From Agrobacterium tumefaciens (GTDB lineage: Bacteria > Pseudomonadota > Alphaproteobacteria > Rhizobiales > Rhizobiaceae), in the NCBI RefSeq assembly GCF_005221325.1, contig NZ_CP039888.1, forward strand, positions 2,885,439 through 2,949,438: a DNA stretch of 64,000 bases, given 5' to 3'. Each line of letters opens with the position of its first letter. Position 1 is the first letter of the stretch. Shown here piece by piece: positions 11,650 to 20,383 of this stretch. The notes beneath the pieces are model-generated. The model searched no databases. It was not told the origin of the DNA and worked only from the letters and a program-made list of their open reading frames with translations. A program made the position numbers and the translations under genes.

Positions 11650-13248
11650 ATGAGCGATATCTTCTCCCACGCCGCATTGAGCAATCTTGCCGAATTTTCG
11701 GTGTCCGAACTGTCGGGTTCCATCAAGCGCACGGTGGAGACGGCTTTCGAGCAGGTGCGGGTGCGCGGCGAGATTTCCGGCTATCGTGGTCCGCATTCTT
11801 CCGGCCACGCCTATTTTTCGCTGAAGGATGATCGTGCCCGTATCGACGCGGTGATCTGGAAAGGCACCTTCTCTCGCCTAAAGTTCCGCCCGGAAGAGGG
11901 TATGGAAGTGATCGCCACCGGCAAGATCACCACCTTTCCCGGGTCTTCCAAATACCAGATCGTCATAGAAAGCCTCGAGCCTGCCGGTGCCGGCGCGCTG
12001 ATGGCGCTTCTGGAAGATCGCCGCCGGCGTCTGGCGGCAGAGGGGCTTTTTGATGCGGCCCGCAAGCGTTCCCTGCCATTCATGCCGCGTGTCATCGGCG
12101 TTGTCACCTCGCCCACGGGTGCAGTCATCCGCGATATTCTTCACCGTATCTCGGATCGGTTTCCGGTCCACGTCGTCGTCTGGCCGGTCAAGGTGCAGGG
12201 CGAAGGCTCGGGCGAGGAGGTGGCGAACGCCATTCGCGGTTTTAACGCGCTTAAGCCCGGTGGCGAGATTGCCCGTCCCGATGTGCTCGTCGTTGCGCGC
12301 GGCGGCGGCAGTCTGGAAGACCTCTGGAGCTTCAATGACGAAATCGTCGTGCGCGCGGCGGCCGAGAGCGAAATCCCGCTGATTTCCGCCGTGGGGCACG
12401 AGACCGATACGACATTGATCGACTATGCCGCCGATGTGCGGGCGCCGACGCCGACAGGCGCTGCCGAAATGGCGGTGCCGGTGCGGGCCGAACTCGAAGC
12501 GCAGCTTTCCGGTCTTGCTGCCCGCCTGTCCGGTTCGGTTTCGCGGCAGATGGATAATCGACGTCAGAGTGTGCGGGCGCTGGTGCGCGCTTTGCCGTCA
12601 CTCGATCAGCTTCTGGCCCTGCCGCGCCGCCGCTTCGATGAGGCCGCGAGCGGTCTTGGCCGTGGATTGGAATTGACGACGCTGAACAAGCGCCGCGCCT
12701 TCGAACGTTCCGCCTCGGGACTGAGACCGGAAACCTTGCTGAATGGTCTGAAGCACCACAGGCAGCGCGTCACCGAGCGTATGCACCGGGCCGAGACCCT
12801 GGTGGAGCGCCGTCTGTTGCAGGGCAAAGGCCGCGTCGATTCCTTCGATTCGGCCCTGCGTTCGCTTCCCGCCCGCCTGCTTGGCCAGCTGGAACGGCAG
12901 AAGGAACGGGTCGTCACAGCATCGCGCCGGGCCGATACCGCCGTATTGCACCGCATGGCGCAGAACCGGTCCGGTCTTGCCGCCCATGATCGTATCCTGC
13001 AATCGCTGTCCTACAAGAACGTGCTGAAGCGCGGTTATGCCGTGATCCGCGATGAGGAAAACCGGCCATTGACCCGCGCTGCCGCCATCGCCTCCGGTGC
13101 TGTGGTGTCGATGGAATTTGCCGATGGCCGCGTTTCCGCCATCACGACGGGAGAGGGGACACCCGCCCCGGATGCTGCCGCCGCGCCGAAAAAGAAGCCG
13201 GCGAAACCGGCTTCTTCTGACCCGGGTAATCAGGGCAACCTGTTCTGA
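11650..13248 (+). CDS. xseA: Exodeoxyribonuclease VII large subunit, 532 aa
   Basis: The large subunit of exonuclease VII, which degrades single-stranded DNA to oligonucleotides together with XseB. An N-terminal OB-fold domain (about residues 15-115, including [20 protein letters not shown]) precedes the catalytic domain with [31 protein letters not shown] and [16 protein letters not shown] long helical region follows, and a Lys/Ala/Pro-rich tail ends the protein. I chose the ATG at 11650, where OB-domain homology begins. No xseB lies beside it here. Its 3' end contains a terminator for the gene on the opposite strand. Confidence 0.95.
   Translation: MSDIFSHAALSNLAEFSVSELSGSIKRTVETAFEQVRVRGEISGYRGPHSSGHAYFSLKDDRARIDAVIWKGTFSRLKFRPEEGMEVIATGKITTFPGSSKYQIVIESLEPAGAGALMALLEDRRRRLAAEGLFDAARKRSLPFMPRVIGVVTSPTGAVIRDILHRISDRFPVHVVVWPVKVQGEGSGEEVANAIRGFNALKPGGEIARPDVLVVARGGGSLEDLWSFNDEIVVRAAAESEIPLISAVGHETDTTLIDYAADVRAPTPTGAAEMAVPVRAELEAQLSGLAARLSGSVSRQMDNRRQSVRALVRALPSLDQLLALPRRRFDEAASGLGRGLELTTLNKRRAFERSASGLRPETLLNGLKHHRQRVTERMHRAETLVERRLLQGKGRVDSFDSALRSLPARLLGQLERQKERVVTASRRADTAVLHRMAQNRSGLAAHDRILQSLSYKNVLKRGYAVIRDEENRPLTRAAAIASGAVVSMEFADGRVSAITTGEGTPAPDAAAAPKKKPAKPASSDPGNQGNLF
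13189..13216 (-). terminator. Minus-strand terminator embedded in the xseA 3' coding end
   Basis: AAGAAGCCGG (13192-13201) and CCGGCTTCTT (13207-13216) form a perfect 10-bp stem with a 5-base loop. Read on the minus strand the stem is followed by TTTTT. It lies just past the stop of the gene at 13249-14451 and so should terminate that gene, while also encoding the Lys/Pro-rich tail of XseA. Confidence 0.7.
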
Positions 13249-14451
13249 TCAGATCGACGCTGCATCTGAGAAACGGCGGCTGACGGTGAAGGTCTTTTCG
13301 ATATCGGGATGCAGCTCCATGCCGAGACCGGCACCCGGCGGCACGGTGATCATGCCGTTTTTCACCTCGGGCAAGGCGGTGACGAGATCGCGATACCAGG
13401 TCTTGTAGAAGGCGCGCACGCTTTCCTGCACCAGCGCATTCGGCGCGTTGAGCGACAGATGGGTGGAGGCGCACAGCACCACCGGCCCGGTGCAATCATG
13501 CGGCGCGACCGGTAGGTGCCAGGCTTCCGCCATGGAGGCAATCTTGCGCGCCTCGGAAAGGCCGCCGCACCAGCTGATATCAAGCATCACCACACCGGCC
13601 GCGCCGGTTTCCAGGAGATCGCGGAAGGCCCAGCGGGAACCGAGCGTTTCGGACGCGGAAATCGGAGCGGGCGACACGGCGGCATACCGCGTCAGGCTGG
13701 AAAGGCTGTCCATCTTGATCGGGTCTTCATGCCAGAAGGTCTGGTAGGGGGTAAGCGCCTTGGCGATCTGCATGGCGGGCAGAAGCTGCCACATGGAGTG
13801 AAACTCCACCATGATATCCATCTTGTCGCCCACCGCCTTGCGGATTTTTTCGAACGGCTCGAGCGCGGTCTTCAGGTCCGGCATCGAGATATATTGCCCG
13901 CGCGTCTTTTCCGCCGCCGCATCAAAGGGCCAGATCTTCATGGCGGTGATACCGTCTTCCAGCAGCGAATGGGCCAGCTCATCGGCCCGATGCAGGAAGC
14001 CGTTCAGATCGTCATAATCCTTGCCGTCGGAGAGGCCATAATTGGCCGTCTGCTGGCCAGTCGCCTTCTTGATGTATTCGGTTCCCGCGCAGGTATTGTA
14101 GGTGCGGATTTCCTTGCGGCTGAAGCCGCCGAGCAACTGGGCGATGGGCTGGTTGGTGGCCTTGCCGAAAATGTCCCACAGCGCGATGTCGAAGGCGGAA
14201 TTACCGCGCACTTCTGCGCCCGATGAACGGAAGCCGAGATAACCGACAAGGTCTTGCGCCAGAAGGTCGATCTGCAGCGGGTCGCGGCCAATCACGCGCG
14301 GCGCGATATATTCATGCACATAGGTCTCCACTGTCTCCGCTCCGAAGAAGGTTTCGCCGAGCCCGGTAATGCCCTCATCCGTACGGACCAGAACCCAGAG
14401 CAGGTTTGTCCGTTCCGCCACGCGGACGGTCTCGAGTTTCGTAATTTTCAT
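13249..14451 (-). CDS. Enolase-superfamily (mandelate racemase-like) dehydratase, 400 aa
   Basis: A metal-dependent enzyme of the mandelate racemase subgroup, which abstracts the alpha proton of a carboxylate, usually a sugar acid. Visible active-site elements are Lys172 (AMKIWPFD), Glu216 with His218 (VEFHSMW), Glu242 (WHEDP) and Glu268 (SASETLGS) as metal ligands, and the Asp291/His318 dyad (LDISW and APHDCTGP). The ATG at 14451 is preceded by AGGAG. The GntR/FCD regulator just upstream on the same strand points to an inducible sugar-acid pathway. The substrate cannot be named from sequence alone. Confidence 0.9.
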   Translation of the reverse strand: MKITKLETVRVAERTNLLWVLVRTDEGITGLGETFFGAETVETYVHEYIAPRVIGRDPLQIDLLAQDLVGYLGFRSSGAEVRGNSAFDIALWDIFGKATNQPIAQLLGGFSRKEIRTYNTCAGTEYIKKATGQQTANYGLSDGKDYDDLNGFLHRADELAHSLLEDGITAMKIWPFDAAAEKTRGQYISMPDLKTALEPFEKIRKAVGDKMDIMVEFHSMWQLLPAMQIAKALTPYQTFWHEDPIKMDSLSSLTRYAAVSPAPISASETLGSRWAFRDLLETGAAGVVMLDISWCGGLSEARKIASMAEAWHLPVAPHDCTGPVVLCASTHLSLNAPNALVQESVRAFYKTWYRDLVTALPEVKNGMITVPPGAGLGMELHPDIEKTFTVSRRFSDAASI

Positions 14452-14502
14452 GATGTCTCCTCCAGAGGCAGTCAGTTTCCATCTGGGACTGCGTTGAAAA
14501 AA

Positions 14503-15210
14503 TCAGGCGATACCGGCCGCCAGAAGCGCATGCACGCTTTCATCGAAATGCCGCGCCATCAGCGTTGAGGCGGTTTGCGGATCGCCCGCGGCAATGGCCT
14601 GTCCGATGGCGATGTGAAGTTCGCACGCGGCAAGGCGCTGCGCATCCGAGGTGCGGCTTTTCCAGCCAATCGGCCAGGTCTGGCGTGTCACATTCTGGAA
14701 AGCGCCGAGAATGAGTTCGAAAACCGGGTTCTTGGAGGCTCTGGCAACGGCAAGGTGAAAGGCAAGGTCGTGCTCCATCACCTTGTCATTGTCACTGAAA
14801 TCCCGCTCCATATTGTTCGCGTGATCGAGGACGGTAAGCGCTTCCGCACCCGTGCGCCTCAGGGCCGCAAGGGTCACGGTTCTGACTTCGATGGTGCGGC
14901 GCACGTCGTAAATTTGCTGGATGTTGATCTGCTCGGTGTGAATGCCATGTTCGAACATCAGCGACATCGCACCATGGTCCAGCGTCGCCACGGTTGCGCG
15001 TCTGCCGGCGCTGACATCGATCAGCCGCATGGCCGACAGAGACCGGAAAGCCTCGCGAACGACGGTGCGTGAGACGCCGAGCTGTTGCGAGAGCGAAAGT
15101 TCACTCGGCAGCTTCGCACCGGGGGCAAGTTCGTTTTCGCGGATATGACGGGTGATCGCGCCGATCGTGCTGCTGACGAGGCCGGATTCATGTGAAATGG
15201 CGTTTAACAT
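14503..15210 (-). CDS. GntR-family regulator with FCD domain, 235 aa
   Basis: A transcription factor of the FadR subfamily. It has an N-terminal winged helix (about residues 10-75, including LPSELSLSQQLGVSRTVVRE) and a C-terminal all-helical FCD ligand-binding domain with conserved metal-site histidines (for example EHDLAFHLAVARAS). Such proteins usually repress sugar-acid or carboxylate genes. The ATG at 15210 follows TGGAGG. A perfect palindrome sits just upstream, and the enolase-superfamily dehydratase follows 51 bp downstream, its probable target. Confidence 0.93.
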   Translation of the reverse strand: MLNAISHESGLVSSTIGAITRHIRENELAPGAKLPSELSLSQQLGVSRTVVREAFRSLSAMRLIDVSAGRRATVATLDHGAMSLMFEHGIHTEQINIQQIYDVRRTIEVRTVTLAALRRTGAEALTVLDHANNMERDFSDNDKVMEHDLAFHLAVARASKNPVFELILGAFQNVTRQTWPIGWKSRTSDAQRLAACELHIAIGQAIAAGDPQTASTLMARHFDESVHALLAAGIA

Positions 15211-15219
15211 TTTTCCTCC

Positions 15220-15236
15220 AACCTGTAGTACAGGTT
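15220..15236. promoter_or_regulatory. 17-bp palindrome upstream of the GntR gene (likely operator)
   Basis: AACCTGTA-G-TACAGGTT is a perfect palindrome around one central base, ending 10 bp before the GntR start. It contains the TGT-N3-ACA core typical of FadR-subfamily operators, so autoregulation by the adjacent gene product is the simplest reading. Confidence 0.7.
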
Positions 15237-15318
15237 TATGGAAAATTGCTTACAGGATTTTTTCTGCGGAAACAAGCGCCCTTGCCGCGTGATTACCGGT
15301 TCCATCCGCGGCGTAAAT

Positions 15319-15819
15319 CTATTCCTCGAAGTCCTGCAGGAACCGCTTCAGCAGCCCATCAAGCGCCAGGCGCTCCTCTTCGGTGAGATGAGCGACAAGA
15401 CGGTGCTGGTTTTCGACATGCGCGCCAACCGCTTCCTCGACGATGGCAAAGCCGCGCTCTGTCAACGATATCAAGACGCTGCGCCGGTCCTGTGGATTGT
15501 GAATGCGCTCCACCAGCCCGGCTTTTTCCAGCTGGTCGATCCGGTTTGTCATGGTGCCGGAGCTGACCATGGTCATGGCCAGAAGATCGCCGGGAGAGAG
15601 CCGATGGGGTGCGCCCGCGCGCCGCAACGTCGCCAGCACATCGAAAGCGGAGGAGGAGAGGCCGTGTTTCAAGAGCACTGCTTCCACCTCGCGGCCGAGA
15701 TGTGTGCTGAGCCGGTGCAGGCGCCCTAGCAGCCCCATGGGGCCGACATCGAGATCGGGGCGCTCGCTCCGCCATTGCGCGAGAATATGGTCGACGTGGT
15801 CCATGGGTTCCTTGCTCAT
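15319..15819 (-). CDS. MarR-family transcriptional regulator, 166 aa
   Basis: A dimeric winged-helix regulator. The DNA-binding region includes LSPGDLLAMTMVSSGTMTNR and the wing LVERIHNPQDRRSVLISLTE with the conserved D-R-R turn. The start is ambiguous: ATG 15819 gives MSKEPMDHVDHIL, while ATG 15804 (MDHVDHIL) has AAGGA upstream. It is divergent from the EamA transporter gene across 81 bp that contain an 18-bp perfect palindrome. It probably represses that exporter in the absence of an unknown small molecule. Confidence 0.9.
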   Translation of the reverse strand: MSKEPMDHVDHILAQWRSERPDLDVGPMGLLGRLHRLSTHLGREVEAVLLKHGLSSSAFDVLATLRRAGAPHRLSPGDLLAMTMVSSGTMTNRIDQLEKAGLVERIHNPQDRRSVLISLTERGFAIVEEAVGAHVENQHRLVAHLTEEERLALDGLLKRFLQDFEE

Positions 15820-15839
15820 CACCAAGGCATAACAATTGA

Positions 15840-15857
15840 TATCTTGACGTCAAGATA
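15840..15857. promoter_or_regulatory. 18-bp perfect palindrome between MarR and EamA genes (likely MarR operator)
   Basis: TATCTTGACGTCAAGATA is perfectly self-complementary. A second, degenerate copy of the half-site (TATCTTGA at 15877-15884 followed by TATAGA) lies 20 bp further toward the EamA start. Two sites in the shared promoter fit control of both divergent genes by the MarR protein. Confidence 0.75.
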
Positions 15858-15900
15858 AAATCGACTAAGTTGGATTTATCTTGATATAGAGATTCTTGAA

Positions 15901-16764
15901 ATGAAGAAAAATACGACCTATGCCGCCGATGTGCTGGTGACCGCGCTTGCCCCCGCCATCTGGGGAACCACCTATTTCGTCACCACGGAATTCTTGCCGC
16001 AGGGCTACCCTCTGCATGTCGCCATGTTGCGTGCTTTGCCGGCGGGTGTCCTGTTGCTGCTTCTCGTCCGAAAGCTGCCGCAGGGCATCTGGTGGCCGCG
16101 CAGCTTCATTCTCGGCGCACTGAATTTTTCGTTTTTCTGGGCGATGCTTTTCGTTTCGGCCTATCGGTTGCCCGGCGGTGTCGCAGCGACGGTTGGCGCG
16201 GTGCAGCCGCTCATCGTCATCGGTCTGTCGCGGCTGTTTCTCTCAACAGCCGTGCGGCCACTCGCCATCGTCGCCGGTTTTCTCGGCATTGCCGGTGTTG
16301 CGCTTCTGGTGCTGACGCCCGGCGCGGCGCTTGATGGTATCGGCATTGCCGCAGGTCTGGCCGGTGCTGTCTCCATGGCCTTCGGAACCGTGTTGACCCG
16401 TAAATGGCGACCGCCGGTCTCGAACCTCACCTTCACCGCCTGGCAATTGACGGCGGGCGGCATTCTTCTTCTGCCGGTCGCTTATTTTCTGGAGCCGGCC
16501 CTGCCGGCGCCAACGGCCGCCAATATTCTCGGTATGGCCTATTTAGGCCTTATCGGTGCGGCGCTCACCTATCTTCTGTGGTTTCGTGGGCTAGCCCGCA
16601 TCGAACCTTCCGCGGCTGCATCGCTCGGTTTTTTAAGTCCTGTTGTGGCGACCGTGCTGGGCTGGCTGGCGCTTGGCCAAAGCCTTGCGCCAGCGCAGAT
16701 CGCCGGGTTCATTGCCGTGCTTTTCAGCATCTGGCTCAGTCAGCGCAGCCAGTTGCCGAAGTAG
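15901..16764 (+). CDS. EamA/DMT-superfamily transporter, 287 aa
   Basis: An inner-membrane transporter of the drug/metabolite superfamily. It has ten predicted spans arranged as two EamA repeats; the first includes APAIWGTTYFVTTEFLPQGY and the second begins near ILGMAYLGLIGAALTYLLWF. The length is typical for RhaT/YdcZ-like metabolite exporters. It is divergent from a MarR regulator with a palindrome between them, so it is probably induced by its own substrate or a toxic compound. The substrate is unknown. Confidence 0.9.
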   Translation: MKKNTTYAADVLVTALAPAIWGTTYFVTTEFLPQGYPLHVAMLRALPAGVLLLLLVRKLPQGIWWPRSFILGALNFSFFWAMLFVSAYRLPGGVAATVGAVQPLIVIGLSRLFLSTAVRPLAIVAGFLGIAGVALLVLTPGAALDGIGIAAGLAGAVSMAFGTVLTRKWRPPVSNLTFTAWQLTAGGILLLPVAYFLEPALPAPTAANILGMAYLGLIGAALTYLLWFRGLARIEPSAAASLGFLSPVVATVLGWLALGQSLAPAQIAGFIAVLFSIWLSQRSQLPK

Positions 16765-16770
16765 GCATCC

Positions 16771-18009
16771 TCAGGCCCATTCGCCCTTGCGCATAACCGG
16801 AACCGTGGAGCCATCCGGCTTCACGCCATCGATATCCACCTTGTCGGAGCCGATCATCCAGTCGATATGAATGAGGCTGGAATTGCCGCCCTGCGCCTTG
16901 ATCTGATCCTGCGACAGCGAGGCGCCGTCGAGGAAGCATTTCGAATAGCACTGGCCGAGCGCGATGTGGCACGAGGCGTTTTCATCGAACAGCGTGTTGT
17001 AGAACAGGATGCCGCTTGCCGAGATCGGTGAGGAATGCGGCACAAGTGCCACTTCACCGAGACGCCGCGCACCCTCATCGGTGTCGAGCACCTTGTTCAG
17101 CACAGCTTCGCCCCTGGAAGCCTTGGCTTCGACGATGCGGCCGGCTTCGAACTTCACCTGAATATTGTCGATCAGCGTTCCCTGATGCGAAAGGGGCTTG
17201 GTGCTGGAAACGTAACCATCCACGCGCAGCGCATGCGGCGTGGTGAATACTTCTTCGGTCGGAATATTCGGGTTGCAGGTTACGCCGTTCTTGGCGGTGG
17301 AAGCGCCGCCATGCCATTCATGGCCGTCTGCCAGCCCGATCCTTACATCCGTGCCGGGGCCGGTGAAGTGTAGTGATGAGAAGCGCTCGCCATTCAGCCA
17401 TGCCGAGCGCTTGGCAAGATTGGCGTTATGCTCTGCCCATGCAGCGACGGGATCGGCCACATCCACCCGCGAGGCGGCGAAGATGGCGTCCGCGAGCTTG
17501 CGAACCGCTTCGTCCTCAGAGACACCGGGGAAGACCTGTTTTGCCCAGGAGGGGTTGGGATAAGAAATGATGTTCCAGTTGATATCGAAGTTGGAAATCT
17601 TCTCCAGCGCGGGCTTATAGGCCGTGGAATTGGCCTTGTTGGCGCGCGCCACCTTGGCTGGGTCCTGCTCGGCCAGCAGCATGGGGTTGTCGCCGGCAAT
17701 CGCCAGCCGCGCCGCGCCATTGGCATAGGCCTTCGCCATACCTTCATAGAGCCAGCCGGAAGCCCGGTCGAAATTCGCGTCGCTGGCATGGCGGTAGCGC
17801 GAAAGCGTGGTTTCCTCGTCGGAGTAGAAAGTGGTGACCAGCCCGCCGCCCGCGATATAGGCATGTTTGGTCAAAAGCCTGACCAGCGGCAGGGCCGCCA
17901 GCGGCGCAGTGATCACCAGATCCTGATCCTTCTGCAATTGCAGGCCGACCTTGACGGCGACTTCCGCGAGTTTTTCGAGTTTGACGGGATCGATGGGGGA
18001 AACGGTCAT
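16771..18009 (-). CDS. M29-family aminopeptidase, 412 aa
   Basis: A cytoplasmic metal-dependent aminopeptidase of the thermophilic M29 (AmpS/PepS) family. Conserved metal-binding elements near the C-terminal half are visible: NIPTEEVFTTP, a VALVPHSSPIS segment, HIALGQCYSKCF, and the end motif LIHIDWMIGSDKVDIDG. Length and spacing are normal for the family. The gene ends 6 bp from the convergent EamA gene and stands alone on its strand, 87 bp downstream of ybaK. Confidence 0.93.
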   Translation of the reverse strand: MTVSPIDPVKLEKLAEVAVKVGLQLQKDQDLVITAPLAALPLVRLLTKHAYIAGGGLVTTFYSDEETTLSRYRHASDANFDRASGWLYEGMAKAYANGAARLAIAGDNPMLLAEQDPAKVARANKANSTAYKPALEKISNFDINWNIISYPNPSWAKQVFPGVSEDEAVRKLADAIFAASRVDVADPVAAWAEHNANLAKRSAWLNGERFSSLHFTGPGTDVRIGLADGHEWHGGASTAKNGVTCNPNIPTEEVFTTPHALRVDGYVSSTKPLSHQGTLIDNIQVKFEAGRIVEAKASRGEAVLNKVLDTDEGARRLGEVALVPHSSPISASGILFYNTLFDENASCHIALGQCYSKCFLDGASLSQDQIKAQGGNSSLIHIDWMIGSDKVDIDGVKPDGSTVPVMRKGEWA

Positions 18010-18096
18010 GATCTGCCTTCGTCTATTTCATAGGAGGCGCCGACCATAGCCCATTCCTTCCGAAAGCCAAATGCTTTCAGGAACGCTCCTTACGCC

Positions 18097-18573
18097 TCAT
18101 TCCGCAACCAGCGGTGCGACAATGGCATCAAGCGCTTTCTGGGCATCTTGGGGCGAGAGCCTCACCTGCAAACCACGTTGCCCGCCATTCATGTAGACGT
18201 AATCATGCGCCATGGCATCGGCTTCAATGGCTGTCGGCACCTGTTTCTTCTGCCCGAAAGGGCTGATGCCGCCAACATGGTAACCGGTCGCCCGTTCCGC
18301 ATCGGCGGGCTTCATCATGCTGGCGGATTTGCCCCCGAAGGCGACGGCAAGCTTCTTCATGCTCACCTCGCGGTCGGAGGGGACTACGACGCAAACTGGC
18401 TTGCCGTCCAGCTCCGCCATCAGCGTCTTCAGCACCAGATGCGGCGCCTCACCGATCGCCTCGGCCGCCTGTAGACCGATGCGGTCGGCATTCGGATCGT
18501 AATCATAGGTGACGGCGGTAAAGGCAATACCGGCCTTGGTCAGCATCTGGGTGGCGCGGGTCGTTTTGGACAT
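18097..18573 (-). CDS. ybaK: Cys-tRNA(Pro)/Cys-tRNA(Cys) deacylase, YbaK/EbsC family
   Basis: A small trans-editing enzyme that hydrolyses mischarged aminoacyl-tRNA, typically Cys-tRNA-Pro. The 158-aa length is standard. The catalytic lysine region lies in APHLVLKTLMAELDGKPVCVV, and GYHVGGISPFGQKKQVPT is the family's signature loop. It lies 12 bp downstream of the ArsC/YffB-type gene on the same strand and is probably cotranscribed with it. Confidence 0.92.
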   Translation of the reverse strand: MSKTTRATQMLTKAGIAFTAVTYDYDPNADRIGLQAAEAIGEAPHLVLKTLMAELDGKPVCVVVPSDREVSMKKLAVAFGGKSASMMKPADAERATGYHVGGISPFGQKKQVPTAIEADAMAHDYVYMNGGQRGLQVRLSPQDAQKALDAIVAPLVAE

Positions 18574-18585
18574 GGAGGGCTGCGT

Positions 18586-18933
18586 TCAGGCAAAAAGGGT
18601 CTGGTAGATTTCCGGCTTGAAGCCGACGGTTATCTTGCCCTTCGTCTCCAGCACCGGGCGCTTGATCATCGAGGGCTGCGCGAGCATCAGTCCGATGGCC
18701 TTTTCGCGGGTAAGATCGGCCTTCTGGCCATCGTCGAGTTTCTTGAAGGTCGTACCGGCCCGGTTGAGCACCGTTTCCCAGCCGGCGGCATCACACCATG
18801 TTTCCAGATGGTTGCGGTCGATGCCGGCTGCCTTGTAGTCGTGGAAAGAATAATCGACGCTGTTCAACTCCAACCAGCTTCTAGCCTTCTTCATCGTGTC
18901 GCAATTCTTGATGCCGTAAATCGTGACCGTCAT
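18586..18933 (-). CDS. ArsC-like (YffB/Spx family) reductase, 115 aa
   Basis: A thioredoxin-fold protein of the ArsC/Spx superfamily. The single active-site-like cysteine lies in IYGIKNCDTMKKARSWL (Cys11). The C-terminal part contains the conserved KRPVLETKGKITVGFKPE with the Arg-Pro turn. This resembles YffB, whose role is proposed to be glutathione-dependent thiol reduction, more than true arsenate reductases. No other arsenic genes are nearby. Cotranscription with ybaK is likely. Confidence 0.85.
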   Translation of the reverse strand: MTVTIYGIKNCDTMKKARSWLELNSVDYSFHDYKAAGIDRNHLETWCDAAGWETVLNRAGTTFKKLDDGQKADLTREKAIGLMLAQPSMIKRPVLETKGKITVGFKPEIYQTLFA

Positions 18934-19166
18934 GCTATCGCCTCTTCGTCTTTAGACCTTCCGGCATAACAAAATATCCATCTTATTCAAGCCGCCGCCT
19001 GATGTGCCTTGCGCCATTTTTGAAGCATGACGCCTGAGCCATGCAAAATCGAAGTAGCTGATATCCGAACGAGCGCGAGCAAAGCTGCATGGCTTCCCTG
19101 CTACATCATGAGTTGTAGAACAGGGCGGAAATCCCCATTATCTGGGCATCAAAGATGGAGAGAAAA

Positions 19167-19334
19167 ATGCGTCAGGTTGCAAAGACATCGCGTAACTTCT
19201 TCGGTGAAACTTTCGCCGTTCTCGGTGCAGCGCTATCGGTTTCGGCCGCTGTTCGCGCACATCGCAAGCCCGCCCGCGCCGATCTCGAAGCCCTTGGCAT
19301 CGACGGCAAGGCTTTCGACAAGGTCCAGCTCTAA
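19167..19334 (+). CDS. Small basic protein of unknown function, 55 aa
   Basis: This short gene starts at ATG 19167 with GGAGAG four bases upstream and ends at TAA 19334. The product begins MRQVAKTSRNFFGETFAVLG, has an alanine/valine-rich stretch (AALSVSAAVRAHRKPARAD), then ends LGIDGKAFDKVQL. It looks like a small amphipathic or membrane-associated protein. Codon use matches the neighbours, and a stem-loop follows its stop. I do not recognise the family. A longer open frame at 19027-19452 in another phase lacks a ribosome binding site and is less convincing. Confidence 0.65.
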   Translation: MRQVAKTSRNFFGETFAVLGAALSVSAAVRAHRKPARADLEALGIDGKAFDKVQL

Positions 19335-19350
19335 GCTGTTTATCGTTTGT

Positions 19351-19372
19351 AGCGAGGCGAAATCGCCTCGCT
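19351..19372 (+). terminator. Stem-loop after the 55-aa gene
   Basis: AGCGAGGCGA (19351-19360) and TCGCCTCGCT (19363-19372) are perfectly complementary. A usable hairpin has about eight pairs with a small loop. No strong T-run follows, so it may stabilise the 3' end rather than act as a classical intrinsic terminator. Confidence 0.5.
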
Positions 19373-19519
19373 TGCGTCTGTTACCGAAATCCGCTCGGTT
19401 TTCGGCGGGTGCCGCGGATGATTTGAACTGCGCCTCTGTCGTATATTGCTAGGCGCGTTCCTGCTGCTTCCCAGCAGCAGATAGTTTCGGGCATGGATAC
19501 CATGCCTTTCGGGCCCACG

Positions 19520-20236
19520 TTATCGCGCCGCTAACTTTCGGGCCGGTCGTTTCGGCAGGCTGAATATTTTTTCCGGCAGATATAATTGACTCTCTGGCTG
19601 CTCGTAGCGGTCCGCCTTCGCCGAAAGCGCGAAGCGTCCCAGAGATTCGTGCCGCGTTTCCCCATTATGGCTGAAGATGAGTTCGAAACTGCCCGCCAGC
19701 CAGCTATAGGGTTTTTCAACAGGCATGGGTTCGATTTTCCCGCAGCCATAGATCATGGTGAGGTGCGGCGTAAACGATGATGCGGCGATGTAGGGAAGAT
19801 TTGCCCGCCAAAGGGCGCGCTGCACCATCTTCGCCAGGGCCCTGAGCTCCAGCATCTCGCGGCGGCTGCTCAGTACCAGACAGTTGCGATTGCCGAAAAG
19901 CGAACTCCCATCGAATGTGATTGGAACGGGCCGCGCCCTTATCTCCCCCAGTGCCGCCTTCAGCCGGTTTACCAGGCCGCGAGGCACGGTGTCGAAACAT
20001 CCGACACAGAGCAGGGTGATGTGCAGAAGCTCCGCCGGATAGGCCTCACGCTTCGTTCGCCCTGCGGCATGGCTCGACGCATCGGTAAAAATTCTCCCCG
20101 CCAGGGCCGCCGGCGGCTTCACCACGATCAAGACCTTGCTGCTAAATCGCGGATTGATCCGGCGTTGTTTCTCCGGCTCAAACCCTTCAAGGAAAAGCTG
20201 CCTTAACCCTCCTTTATCCGTCAACTCGAAACCCAT
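19520..20236 (-). CDS. 2H phosphoesterase / 2'-5' RNA ligase-like protein, 238 aa
   Basis: The two H-x-T/S-x motifs of the 2H superfamily are visible: LLHITLLCVG and FTPHLTMIYG, spaced as in ThpR/LigT-like RNA 2',3'-cyclic phosphodiesterases. I chose the ATG at 20236, preceded by GGAG, which trims an unsupported extension from the frame. The protein has extra residues at both ends compared with the roughly 180-aa core family. It probably acts on cyclic-phosphate RNA or nucleotide ends; the substrate is not known. Confidence 0.85.
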   Translation of the reverse strand: MGFELTDKGGLRQLFLEGFEPEKQRRINPRFSSKVLIVVKPPAALAGRIFTDASSHAAGRTKREAYPAELLHITLLCVGCFDTVPRGLVNRLKAALGEIRARPVPITFDGSSLFGNRNCLVLSSRREMLELRALAKMVQRALWRANLPYIAASSFTPHLTMIYGCGKIEPMPVEKPYSWLAGSFELIFSHNGETRHESLGRFALSAKADRYEQPESQLYLPEKIFSLPKRPARKLAAR

Positions 20237-20383
20237 GACGATGCTCCACGGCCATGCCAAGGCCGCGATATTATCATCGGCGGGAAAAATTGAAAGAACA
20301 AAAAGAGAACATATTGCGTCAGGCACGGCATATAGGAGAGAGGATCGATCGCCCAGTGTGCGAACTCGCTACGAGTTGACATT

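Noticed and set aside
18586..18933. Arsenate reductase (ArsC) identity for the 115-aa gene
   Set aside because: The active-site region and context match YffB/Spx-like proteins; no other arsenic-resistance genes are nearby.
19027..19452. A 141-codon frame covering the 55-aa gene in another phase
   Set aside because: It has no ribosome binding site, an unlikely residue composition and no hydrophobic or domain structure, whereas the 55-aa frame has a good start signal.
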